DNA of 64,000 nt from Furcasterigmium furcatum (taxonomy: Eukaryota; Ascomycota; Sordariomycetes; Glomerellales; Plectosphaerellaceae): the NCBI GenBank assembly GCA_001599815.1, contig BCIA01000003.1, positions 4,278,001 through 4,342,000 on the forward strand, read 5' to 3'. This document shows positions 21,607 through 32,298 of the stretch, piece after piece. Position 1 is the stretch's first letter; the number at the start of each line of letters is the position of its first letter. Below the pieces are notes generated by a model that saw only the letters and a list, made by a program, of their open reading frames with translations, made no database searches and was not told the DNA's origin. The translations under genes were made by a program, and so were the position numbers.

Positions 21607-24076
21607 GGCATGCCGGAAACACGCATCCAGCACGGCAAGAGGTAATTGGAGCAACCTGTTCCCTGCACCTTTCGCACCCCTCAGCTTCCTGCCGCTGCCA
21701 CCGCCCACCTGCTCCCGGAGTCTGTCTGCTTGCATGCCGCCCCCCCCGGTCAGCCCGCTCCGCCCAGCCCGCGCCCCATGAACCGCCCGGTCCCGTCGGG
21801 GTCCGGCTCGGGAGCCATGGATCGCCCAGGTCTTGTCTCAGCGCCACTCGATGGCCATGTTTACGAAGTTATGAATTGGATGATGCTACGAATCATTGGG
21901 TTTCTTTCTACCAAGACTCAAATTTCTCTCATCAACTGGCGTTTCGGTACAGAGGGCATCATCATTAAAAGAGCAAGACCGAGCAAGCCGGCCGTCAACG
22001 ACGGCTTCAGAACACGGATCCCTGAAGGGACCCACGTCGGCTATGGATAGAAAGATTTGGGAGCGCTCTTATGGTTGTCAAACAGCAAAAAGAACATGGA
22101 GCTTCTCAACTTTCTTCCCCGGACGGGCTGGGCCGGCAAGATAGACTCAACACGGGCGTTTGCGATTTCCCCCCTCTACTCCCTCCCCTTCAGACCGCGA
22201 GCCACTCCCCCCAAAAGTGTTGGCATTTTAAGAGGACCATTCACTGATCAATACCCCCCGTGTGATAGGTGATCGCCGCCAGTACTAATCCCTGCGGAGT
22301 TGAGCGCTGGGTGTCGCGGACAGGCGGAGGGCTGCATGCATATATGGAGTCTTCCTCCCGGCCGCGATGCAGGTGTGTCGACTATGCTGGGGTTTAGGGC
22401 CAAGACACAACGATGTCTGCGAATGGAGACGCGACAGATGTTCGCCGAGCCAACGTTGACCCAGATGGGGAAAAGCGCAGATCCTGGCAGTCCCAGGAAG
22501 ATGGGAGGAGGGTGGTATGTATGTATGTTTGCTGTTGGGGAGGATGAATCGACGATGACGAGCAGGAAATTCCTGACTGCGTGTGTGGGTGTGTGGATCG
22601 ATTTTTGAGGAGTTTCCCAGGAGCTACGTTTCCGGGGAGTCCCGCGCGGGAACCAAGACTGTTAGGGTGGTGGAACGGGCAGGGGGATGGCGAAAGTCGA
22701 GCCGGGAAGACCCTGATGCGAATTCAGGGACGAGGAGCGGTGAGGAGGGTGGCATGCGGGATGATGATGAGGGGTGGTGGCGCCCGTTCGGAAGGGTGCA
22801 GGAGGGGAGCCGGGTCAGATGACCCATGTCCTGCTTTCTTTGGCATCTCCTTTTCTCTCTGGATATGACTTTTCTTTTCTAATTTCTTTTCTGTGATAAT
22901 AGGTTCGACCAGGGAATGGGGGGTATTCCCCCGGCCCCGGGGTGGCCCATGGCATAACGATACAAGGTGGCAACCTGGGAGGATGGATGTTCGCTCTGAT
23001 ACGCTGTTTATGAGACGACGGAAGCAAAGGCAGGCTGGCAGGCACTCAGATAGGAGCAGTAGACTCGTAGTTGCTGGCAAATCATGAGATATGACACCCC
23101 CTGCAGAGACCACTCGGGAACGGGGACGGGGCACAAGTCAGGTATGACAGACGCAATGCGGAGGTTGCATGCCGGAGACCGGGCTGTGATGACGCGCGTA
23201 GAGGCTGCTGGGTCGCTGCTACCTATGCAGGCTGGATGGCTGCGCAGGCTCGGCGGGAGGGGCGGTGAGGTGCCCGAGGTGAGGGGAGTTCTGGTTCTGT
23301 ACTGGTGAGGGCGGGCGGGCGATTCGGCATGTCCGGTGACCGAGCTGCGACAATTCCGTGGGATGGAGGATCAGGGGGGCACCAGGACGGTGTGGTCGCA
23401 TTGGGGGAGAGCTTCGGTGTAGCTTATCTGAACCACCCAGTATTCTTGGGACGTGGGTGGCCGTGGCGTCTACTCATTCTATCTTGGTGAGGATACCTAG
23501 ATAGGGGGTTAACCAGGCAAGGCGGAGACAAGTCGGGCGGAGCGGAGGCCGGGAGAGGAGACGAGGAATTGTCACTGTCAATACTTGTCCTGCTATTGGG
23601 GCTGCAACTGCGCTTTCTTCCACTCTGGATACGTCATTCTACAGTTGCCAAGGCCCGTCTGCCCGGCGGGCATTGGTATCACACCAGCGGGCGGGCAAAT
23701 AGGGGCCCACGAAGAGCCTCGAGCCTCTGAAGTGGTCTGATCATTGGGAGGCAAGGAGGGTTAGAGGGGAAACTCGAAAAGCTGGCTGGCCAGCACATCG
23801 TTACTTACGAGTGCTCGCTCATGATCAAAGCACCAAGCGCTGGGTGTGGCGATGTCGTGGTGGCGGGCGGGGTTCCCAGCTCAGAGCCTCATTTTGCCGG
23901 GGAGAAGATTCAAAGTTCCACTCGAGACTAGCTCCGCAGTTTGTAAGACCATGCAAGGTAATACCGCCGCTATATTATCCTGCTAGATGGGGCTTGGAAT
24001 GATTTGACAGGCCCTCCGGCAAATATCGAGGCCAACTTGCGGTAAAAGTACATCCACTCCCCCCCTATCAGCGAGC
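21607..24076. other. Convergent intergenic region between the DUF3824-type gene and CLF1
   Basis: Tail-to-tail spacer of 2.5 kb. It contains a T-rich stretch near 22850-22895 on the plus strand, suitable for 3'-end formation. No open frame has recognisable family character, and I see no transposon remnant. Confidence 0.55.
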
Positions 24077-26101
24077 CTACGACTCGCCGCCCGGCTGCTT
24101 CCACTTCTGCGCCATCGCCAGCAGGTTCGACAGGCCCTTGGACTGCTGGTCGTCCGCCGGGAAGACGTAGTCGACGTACTCCTCGAAGCTGTCGTCCTCC
24201 AGTCTCCGGCGGCGCTTGACCCTGCGCGGCATCTGCTTCTGCACCTTGTCCACGTCCTCGTCTGTCCCATGCGTCTTCTCGAACCCCAGCCAAGCGTTGA
24301 GAAGCGTCACAGTCTCCTCCTTCAGGTCCTTGTCCCGCATGCCCTTGTGCGCCCTCTCGAATATCTTCCTGGCGCGTGTCTTGGCCTCCTCGCTGATCGG
24401 CCGTTCCTCGTCTTCGCCCACCTCCTCTTCCTCCTCCTCTTCGTCTGACGCGTTGAGCTCGAAGTGCGCATAACTGATCCAGACCTTGACGTGATCCGTC
24501 TTCTCCAGCAGGCGCTCATACAGCTCGCGAGCCCGCTCGAACTCGCCCTCCTGCTCCTCAAAGTCGATGTACGCCTTCCAGAGTAACTCCGGCATGTCCA
24601 GGGACTGCTGGCTGGTGGCGAGCTCGAAAATAGCCCGTGTACGGTCCAGGTCGTCGAGACCCCGCTCCAGCTCTGCGAACTTGATCCAGGTCTGCGCGTT
24701 GGTGGCGTTCCACTCGATGTGCTTCTCGTACAGCGTGCGGCACCGCACAAACTCGAAGAGCTTGAGCTCCAGCTCGACGTACCCGCGGAACAGCTTGTCC
24801 TTGGGACACATGCCGATCGCCTGGCCCAGCGTCTTGCGCGCCGTCGTGAGCTCGCCCTGGCGGACCTCGAAGTGCGCTTTCAACAGCCACACCTTGGCGA
24901 ATGTGAACTTCTTGTGCGGGATCAGGTCGAGGCACACCTTGTACACCTGTCTCGCCCGTTCGATGTCCTTGGCCTCAAGCTCCTCCCATAGCGCGTAGTT
25001 GATCCACAGGTAGATGTATCTCCTCCAGAACCGCTTCTCTTGGGCTGGCGGCACTTGAGCAACGGCTCGCTCGTAGACGTCCCGGACACGATCGGCGTCG
25101 CCGGACGTCTCCTCCAGGCGGGTATAGTCGAACCAGTTGTCGTAGTTCTTGGGGTTCTCCTTGACCTGCGCCTCGTAGTACACCCGTCGCTTGGATAGGA
25201 CCACGTCTTCCACGCCGTCCTTGTCGCCGTACTGTTTCTCGAATGTCGTGTAGGCCTTGTGCAGAATCATCGCCTTGGAGCGCGGCAGGCGGTCCAGGGA
25301 GTATTTGTAAATGGCCCTCGCCCGCTCATACTCCTTCAGTTTGGCCTCGAACCTCGCGTAGGCGATGAACAGCTTCTCGTCGACAAAATCGCCCAGGGTT
25401 TCCACGGCCAGGCCGAATACATCGCGCACCATGTCGCTCGTGCCGTACTCCTCCTCGAACTTGGCCCACTTGATCCAGTTCCGAGGCTCGGGATGGACCG
25501 TCGTGAAAGCCCTGAAGATGTCGCGCGCCCTGTCGAACTCGCCGAATCTCTTCTCCATCTTAATGTACGCACCCCACGCCGCATCATCAGGCTGCCACTG
25601 CATCCACCTGTCGAAGATCTGCCGCGCACCAGGGATGTTGTCCAGCATCTGTTCCATGTACACGAATTTGTACCAGATCTTGTCGACCCTCGGCAGCCGG
25701 CTCACGGCCCGGTCAAGGAGGTTGCGCGCATGGTTGATGTTGCGCGTCTTCAGCTCGGAGTCGATGTACCTGATCCAGAGGACAACCGAGTTGGGGTGCG
25801 TATCCAGCGCGCGCTCGAAGACTGACCTGGCGCGCGCCAGCTCCTTGTTCTCGATCTCCCACTGCGCATATCGGAGCCAGTTGTTGAGGTTGACGCGGTT
25901 GCGGCGGACGTAATCCTCGAACTCGCGGCGCTTGCGGCCCTGGAACTCGTGCAGCTCCTCGAGGTCGGCGAAGCGTTGGGTCGGGGCCTGGATCTTGACC
26001 TCTTGGCGGTCGACGGCTTCGCGGAGCAGCTGCTCGGCCGAGATCTGGACAGGCGCGGCGGCCTTGTTCTTGACCTTGGGTGGTCCTCGCGACGACTCCA
26101 T
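24077..26101 (-). CDS. CLF1: Pre-mRNA-splicing factor CLF1 (Crooked-neck, HAT-repeat protein)
   Basis: Scaffold of the Prp19-associated complex (NTC) that bridges snRNPs during spliceosome activation; nuclear. Single-exon 674-aa protein built almost wholly of HAT repeats, each with the W...A.fE / Y.R.lwi pattern (for example NWLRYAQWEIENKELARARS, VVLWIRYIDSELKTRNINHA, WIKWAKFEEEYGTSDMVRD). The opening MESSRGPPKVKNKAAAPVQI is the family's conserved N-terminus, so the ATG at 26101 is preferred over one 54 nt upstream in the same frame. An acidic run (SDEEEEEEEVGEDEE) interrupts the last repeats. The C-terminal KRRRRLEDDSFEEYVDYVFP is also typical. Length is normal for filamentous fungi. Divergent from PRP31. 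Confidence 0.95.
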   Translation of the reverse strand: MESSRGPPKVKNKAAAPVQISAEQLLREAVDRQEVKIQAPTQRFADLEELHEFQGRKRREFEDYVRRNRVNLNNWLRYAQWEIENKELARARSVFERALDTHPNSVVLWIRYIDSELKTRNINHARNLLDRAVSRLPRVDKIWYKFVYMEQMLDNIPGARQIFDRWMQWQPDDAAWGAYIKMEKRFGEFDRARDIFRAFTTVHPEPRNWIKWAKFEEEYGTSDMVRDVFGLAVETLGDFVDEKLFIAYARFEAKLKEYERARAIYKYSLDRLPRSKAMILHKAYTTFEKQYGDKDGVEDVVLSKRRVYYEAQVKENPKNYDNWFDYTRLEETSGDADRVRDVYERAVAQVPPAQEKRFWRRYIYLWINYALWEELEAKDIERARQVYKVCLDLIPHKKFTFAKVWLLKAHFEVRQGELTTARKTLGQAIGMCPKDKLFRGYVELELKLFEFVRCRTLYEKHIEWNATNAQTWIKFAELERGLDDLDRTRAIFELATSQQSLDMPELLWKAYIDFEEQEGEFERARELYERLLEKTDHVKVWISYAHFELNASDEEEEEEEVGEDEERPISEEAKTRARKIFERAHKGMRDKDLKEETVTLLNAWLGFEKTHGTDEDVDKVQKQMPRRVKRRRRLEDDSFEEYVDYVFPADDQQSKGLSNLLAMAQKWKQPGGES

Positions 26102-26443
26102 GATGACGGCAGACGAGTTGTGAGGCCAATGTCGTGTAAAATTCGTTGGAGGCAAGATATACTCCGCGCTGACACTTCTATCGCCTGCCGAAATGGCGTG
26201 GTGCAGGGATTGTCGACGAGTTGAAACTTGGTAAACGCCAGAAAAAGTCCTGAGCCAGCGATCGCGAAGTCAGAAGGCAGCAGAGCTTATCTTATCTGTG
26301 ATCGTAGCCACTTATGTTGTGGCGTGTGTGAGCCACAGTCCCCACTACAGCCTTGCAAGGCTTCCAAACAACTTTTTGGACTCGAGACTCACGACGTAAT
26401 TTCTCATCAAAACCACACCCTCCTTTCGAAAACGCCATCCAAC
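26102..26443. promoter_or_regulatory. Shared divergent promoter of CLF1 and PRP31
   Basis: Only 342 bp separates the two start codons, so both splicing-factor genes must use this interval for promoters and leaders. Both flanking frames are open into it (an 18-codon extension for CLF1, 72 codons for PRP31), but neither extension looks conserved. No TATA box is obvious. Confidence 0.6.
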
Positions 26444-28360
26444 ATGTCGACCCTCGCGGATGAGCTGCTCCAGGACTTCGAGGACTCGGGATCCGAGGCC
26501 GGCGAGGACAACTTTCAAGATGAAGCGAATGGTCTCGATGACGCGACCCGCGCGCTCGCAAATGGCAAAAGCGCAGACGCCATGGACATTGACGGCGCGG
26601 GCAGCGGCGACGATGTGGATGAAGAGAGGGACCTGGGCGCTGCCGAAGACGCCGACGATACGAAAGCCAAGGTCGAAAAGATGCAACTAGGCACTGTCAG
26701 CGACGTCCGTAGCGTCGCGAGCCTCATGCAGACGCTCGAACCTGTCCTAGAGGTATGTCGCAAATCCCTAACCACGACCGCTTCATCAGTCACGGCGTTT
26801 ACATCCTACTCCGCGAGAAATAGCCCTGACGACGCAAACCTGCCACAGAAAATCGGAAAGTTCCAGTCGCAACCGACCGCGACGCAAGTCGTCGGCAATA
26901 TCGAAGACCACCCAGAATACCACCTCCTCACCCAGTCCAACAGCTTATCGACTCTCATCGACGGGGAGATCATGCTTGTGCACAAGTATATTCGGGATCA
27001 CTACTCAGTGCGCTTTCCCGAGCTCGAGACTCTGATCAACAACCCTCTGGAGTACGCAAAAGTGGTGGCAATCTTGGGCAACGGCCCCTTGGACTCGGAC
27101 AACATCAAAAAGCTGCAAACATCCACGGACAACCCTCTCAAGGCGACGCTCAAGTCCGTCATCGACGGTCCCTCCCTCATGATCGTTACCGTAGAGGCAA
27201 CCACCAGCAAGGGTCGCGAGCTGAGCCCGGAGGAACTTGCCAGAGTGCTCCAGGCGTGCGAGATGCTGCTATCGCTGGACAAGGCCAAGAGGACTCTGAC
27301 GGAATACGTACAATCGCGCATGAATCTCTTCGCGCCAAACCTGACCACCCTCATCGGGTCCCTTACGGCGGCGCAGCTCCTCAACGCCGCCGGTGGTCTG
27401 ACTGGCCTGTCGAAAACGCCAGCCTGCAACATTGCGGCATGGGGCTCCAAGAAGGGAGCAGGGGCTGCCGGCATGGCCACAAACATCGGCATCAGACAAC
27501 AGGGGTTCCTGTACCACTCACCCATCATCCAAGGCATCCCGAACGACCTCAAGAAGCAAGCCATGCGCATCGTATCAGCTAAGCTCGTCCTCGCCGCAAG
27601 GGTGGACCGGATTCACTCGAGCCCCAACGGCGCCACGGGCGAGGAGCTCAAATCGGCCTGTCTAGAACGCCTTGACAAGCTCACCGAGCCACCCCCAAAC
27701 AAGGGCGGGCGCGCACTCCCCGTCCCTGACGACAAGCCAGCCCGCAAGAGGGGTGGACGACGAGCCAGGAAGGCCAAGGAAGCCACAGCCATGACTGAGC
27801 TGCGCAAGGCGCAGAACCGCATGGCATTTGGCAAGGAGGAGAGGGAGATCGGGTACGGCACGGGCGAGGGCACGGCTGGTCTCGGCATGATCGGTCAGGC
27901 GCAGGACGGCAAGATTCGCAACCTGCAGGTGGACCAGCGCACGCGGGCGAAGCTCAGCGCGAAGAACAAGGGATGGGGCGGCGCGTCGTCCCTCGGCGGT
28001 GCCGGGGCGGCGTCTTCGCTCAGGGGCTTCGGCGCCGGCGCCTCCAACATTGACCTGCGGGGCAAGGGTCTGCGCACGTCTGGGGTGGGGAGCTCGATGC
28101 CCGGCGCCGCCGGGGCGGGCACCATGTCCTCGCTTGCGTTCACGCCCGTCCAGGGCCTGGAGCTCGTGGACCCCAAGATGCAGGCCGAGCTGTCGCGCAA
28201 GAGGAAAGCCGAGGAGGACGGCTGGTTCAAGGGGGGCACGTTCACGCAGGTCGGCGGGGGTGGCAACAACGATGGCTTCAAGAAGCCCGGCCTGCCTCCC
28301 AGCAAGAAGGTTGACACGGGCGCGGGGAAGATGGGACCGCCACCACCGCGCAAGTCGTGA
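26444..28360 (+). CDS. PRP31: U4/U6 snRNP protein PRP31
   Basis: Binds the U4 snRNA 5' stem-loop with Snu13 and holds the U4/U6.U5 tri-snRNP together. Exons 26444-26752 and 26849-28360; intron 26753-26848 (GTATGT...ACAG, 96 nt). The product is 606 aa. It starts MSTLADELLQDFEDSGSE, the family opening. The splice gives TLEPVLEKIGKFQSQ, and then the NOSIC region follows (GNIEDHPEYHLLTQSNSLST). The Nop domain has GIRQQGFLYHSPIIQGIPND and RIVSAKLVLAARVDRIHSS. The Prp31-type C-terminus follows (KAQNRMAFGKEEREIGYGTG). The intron is a multiple of three and has no stop, so retention would insert 32 residues rather than truncate. The final 150 residues are Gly/Ala-rich and basic. Confidence 0.95.
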   Translation: MSTLADELLQDFEDSGSEAGEDNFQDEANGLDDATRALANGKSADAMDIDGAGSGDDVDEERDLGAAEDADDTKAKVEKMQLGTVSDVRSVASLMQTLEPVLEVCRKSLTTTASSVTAFTSYSARNSPDDANLPQKIGKFQSQPTATQVVGNIEDHPEYHLLTQSNSLSTLIDGEIMLVHKYIRDHYSVRFPELETLINNPLEYAKVVAILGNGPLDSDNIKKLQTSTDNPLKATLKSVIDGPSLMIVTVEATTSKGRELSPEELARVLQACEMLLSLDKAKRTLTEYVQSRMNLFAPNLTTLIGSLTAAQLLNAAGGLTGLSKTPACNIAAWGSKKGAGAAGMATNIGIRQQGFLYHSPIIQGIPNDLKKQAMRIVSAKLVLAARVDRIHSSPNGATGEELKSACLERLDKLTEPPPNKGGRALPVPDDKPARKRGGRRARKAKEATAMTELRKAQNRMAFGKEEREIGYGTGEGTAGLGMIGQAQDGKIRNLQVDQRTRAKLSAKNKGWGGASSLGGAGAASSLRGFGAGASNIDLRGKGLRTSGVGSSMPGAAGAGTMSSLAFTPVQGLELVDPKMQAELSRKRKAEEDGWFKGGTFTQVGGGGNNDGFKKPGLPPSKKVDTGAGKMGPPPPRKS

Positions 28361-31300
28361 GCCATGTACAGTACACGCGAGGAGCATTTCTCCTCATTTC
28401 TCCTCCGGCTTGATGGTTGTGGCGGGGTGTGTCGCTATGTGTTGTCTGCATTTTAGAGCATAAGGGGGTAGGAAAGCGCGGCGTTCGGGAACCTCAAGCT
28501 CTTACTCTCTTGGGGTCGATCATCCATCACCTTGATGGACCTGCATACACAAAAGGGTCAGGCGGGCAGTTGGGAGCGTAGCTTCGGCCAGGCTATATAC
28601 GCTAGCTAAGTATGAAGCAGTTTTGGTCATTGGCGCTGTGTTTCGTGAGGGTAACTGCCCATGCTGATGTTCACGTAGCAGTGGCCCAAGGGTTGTGGCT
28701 GCTTTCATGCGGAGGTTGCTGGTGCTGGGTGGCGTGTTGCTACCCCTCACCGCATCTCGAGCAGCAAGCCATCAACAGAGGGCGCAGAGCTCAGAGATAT
28801 CAACAGTTCCGCTAGCCCCAACTTGCCAGCCGGACTCGACTTGGCACCCCGGGCATCGAGGGGGCGCCGGGCAAGCCGGACTGTGCTGCCCCTGCCCAAT
28901 CGCAGTCAGCCAACTGCGAGGCACCGGCAACTCGGCCAAGAGCAACGACGATGGCCAAGGGGCACCGAAGCTAGGCGACATGTGGTTTTTTTAAAGTTGG
29001 GTTAGGGGAGCAGTCGGCGTGCTAGGAAACCTGGAACACAGCACAGCCACTGGGAAAGCTCTGACACGAGGGGGTGGACTAGGGAGAAACATCGCTAGTA
29101 GGCACATTAGTGAGCACATAGTCGAGGCGGGGAGAGTTGGAGAGGTCCGCGAGGGAGCTCGTTTTCAGGGTCCGTCCCCGCGCTGCCCGCGCCTCAGTCA
29201 GCCCCCTCGAGCTAGTCGCTGCCGACTGGCCGAGAAGGGGAGGATGGCATTATCGCCGGGTTGCCCCCGCGTAGTGTTGCAACGGCACGGCAAAATGAAG
29301 GGTGCTGGCCGTCGCAAAGCGGCGGCGCAATGGGGGACATTGTGGTGGTTGCGGCTCCCCTCCTTAACCAACAAGATGCAGGGATCTGAGCCCCTTCCCG
29401 CAGATGTGGAAATTGTCCGACAGTCTTCGATGCTGACAGGCAGGTCGAGTTTTGGTGGCCGGATAAGGTTGCTCTTTCGTGAGAAACTCAATTGATAGCA
29501 GGCCGAGACGTCTCGGTTGGCCCCGGGGTTGACAGGACGGTGTTTATTGGTGGCGTTGGACTGAGGGCCAAAGGACACACGCAGTGGCTTTAGTAAGGAG
29601 TACGCTCCGCATCCAAGGTTCGGCGGAAGTTTTTTCCAAATCGTCGTTTTGGAGCGCGCAGAACGGATGGAGTTTAGTTGGATGTCAAGTCAAACCCGGG
29701 GGCGAGCGGGGATCTGCAGGAGGTGGCCCATCAATACCACTGCTGTGCGTGTCGTCGGCGACAAGTCCAACTCCGCGAAGCCTCCACCGCGGGTGCTGAG
29801 TCGACAAGGGTCCTTGAGGCGGACGCGGGGCTGGTTGCTTCCGGGGACAAAGACCATTTCCCAGCTTCGAGAGGACTTGAGCAGTGTCAGCTGACGTCAA
29901 GGATGTCTTTCGGAGCTCGGGAATCAGGAGGACGATAATATGTGAGAGTTGGCTGGAGCGATGCATTGTCGGCGGGGACTCGAGCGCGGGCGCGCGCGTT
30001 GACGAATGCGCCGGGCGCAAACCTTATGGAAGGCTGAGCTGATAATGAATGGCGCCACCTTCGCGAAGCCTGTGCCTTCGGCCGGGGCGGAACGAGTGGC
30101 GCGCAGATAGCTTCGATTCCATCTCGGACTCCCCATCTCGCACTCTTCTCGGGTGATTCTCGTCAGCCTTTCGAGCTGAGTCGTCGGCAGTCCGTTGCCG
30201 CGGCTTCTCCATCCTCTCATGAACACCCCAAGGCACGCCAAGGACAGAAATGTGCACTGCACATTAGAAGGATTCTGGGTGTGGTGTGGCGACCCAGCAT
30301 CTGGCAAGGGAACAGCTGGAATAACGGGCGTCTTGGGGGGCGTGCGATGCGTATCGCCGTTTTCAACTGGAGTGGTCCAGAACCGTTGACGAAGGGGTCC
30401 GAAGGTGGGTCCAAGGTAGCGAATGACGTCGGCATAGAGTAGACATGTCGACAAACATGGTGTCGGCCTTTGGGCAAGGGTCCAGGCTGTCTGAGAGCCG
30501 GAGTGTCGTTGTATGTTACAGGAACGACATGCCTGAGTGTGCCAGAAAGATGAATATGATCTGTGACTGCCCGAGGGTCCCTGGCAAGCCTGGCAACCTG
30601 GGTCCTGTATTAGGTAGGCCCTCGGTTCACCTCACGTACATCCAAGTTCGGGCGGGCCGAGCCAACCTCCGGGGGCCAGGAACAGGACCGACCGGCTTTG
30701 ACCTGCGACTAAAATAAGCTGACGAAGGAATGGAGGGGGAGATCGATCGCAAACCGTATCGAATGATATGTGCCTTGGCAGGACCTTGATGTAATCAAGC
30801 CTCGGTACATAAGGAAGGGTCAAATGGTGGTGAGCGCGCGTTGTTACCATCCACATCCTCCAACTCGCAGAGGGAATGCTGCAGAGATTGCAGCGAGGAG
30901 AAGGGTATGCCAGGCGCCTCGAGGGACTCAGCCTGTAAATGCTTGTTACTTTGCTTGCCTGTTGCGAGTCGCGCAAAAACCTGGCTTTGCTGGCTCAGGG
31001 TCAGGGTCAGCTACGTCAGATGCGTGCCTCACCGAGACCCCGGATCCACGGGTGGCCTGGTTTCCCCCGCCCTTCGTGATGTGACAGGTGCAGAGATGAA
31101 GACAAGGAAAATAAGTCAGGGCGATCCGGAGAGACTGGTCCGGAGCAAGCCCGCGTCTGTCCCTGAGAATCACGATCGGTGATCTGGCGGGGTGATCCCC
31201 TGATGGTCGCTCAACACCGCTGTCGAGGTAAGGCTACACTAGCATACGAGGAACAGCTCCAACCCGCTCGGCATCAAGGGTCTGACTTGACCGGGGGGTG

Positions 31301-31742
31301 GCTTGATACAGGAGGAGTGCGTGCTGCTGGTGGCGCTTGCCGATGACGGGCGCGCGAGTTCAATCCAGTATTGAAACGTTTGGACCTTGCCTCGTCGTCC
31401 GGCGGCTCCAGTGGCGCCTTGGTCCGTTGCAGAGGAGGATTATCCGCAGATGCGAAACGGGGTTCAGCCACTGCGCAGGGACAGAATCCTGGAGGACCCT
31501 CGACGTTGCGATCGTGCATTCGGCTGTAGCATCAGAGGTGTTGTCTGGATCTAAGGCTGATGAGCCACAGAATCGGCGATCAAGACGACCCTCGGCGCCC
31601 CTCACTGCATGGTGGGGCGACTGACCATGCAGGACGTGGACGTCTGTACGGACAGCGAAACTGGGGCAGTCAGGATGTCGTCGGCGCGACGGCGTGGGTG
31701 TGAACGGAAACCCTTTCGAAGAAAACGGGGATGGAGTGGAGT

Positions 31743-31770
31743 GGGTTGGAGGGTTGGAGGGTTGGAGGGG
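31743..31770 (+). repeat. GGGTTGGA octamer repeat, possible G-quadruplex
   Basis: Three head-to-tail GGGTTGGA copies followed by GGGG give four closely spaced G-runs. Confidence 0.7.
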
Positions 31771-32271
31771 TATCCTTAAGCCCCCAAAGGGGTGTGGCAG
31801 GTTGGCAGGGTTCACGTTCAGTCGCGAGCGGGACAGGGGCAAGAGGGGCAGGGCCCAAGCCAGGGCCAGGGCCACGGGGAAGCTGGGGTGGGGTAGCTCG
31901 CCAGACGGGTCGAATTAAACAGCTCCAAGTGTGGAGTCGCGATTAGAAAACACCGATCGTCCGCCATTTCTCAGATCCTCACGTCAAATCTATCCTGTGG
32001 TCAGTCTCGAAGCGGACTCGAAACTCGTCGCCCTTTTGCCCTCTTGACCTCTGGACCCTTATTTTCTTGTTCGTCGGCCTACCACGCAACCACGCACTGC
32101 GTCATGAAGGGGCGACAAACAGATGGATGTCTCGACGTCTGATCACTCGCGCGCTCCAAGGAAAGATGTGCCAGGAACCGGCCGCTCTGTCCTCGACTTC
32201 TTGACAATTCCATCTTGGGTCAAGCGTCTTCGCGTCAAACCGATACGAGAGCAGCTAGGCCAGACCGCCAG

Positions 32272-32298
32272 GCGCATTCGCATCGCATCGCATCGCAT
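32272..32298. repeat. CATCG pentanucleotide microsatellite
   Basis: About four tandem copies of CATCG, one imperfect (CATTCG). Confidence 0.75.

Noticed and set aside
26228..26443. In-frame N-terminal extension of PRP31
   Set aside because: The ATG at 26444 begins the known family N-terminus (MSTLADELLQDFEDS). The extension overlaps the CLF1 promoter and is not conserved-looking.
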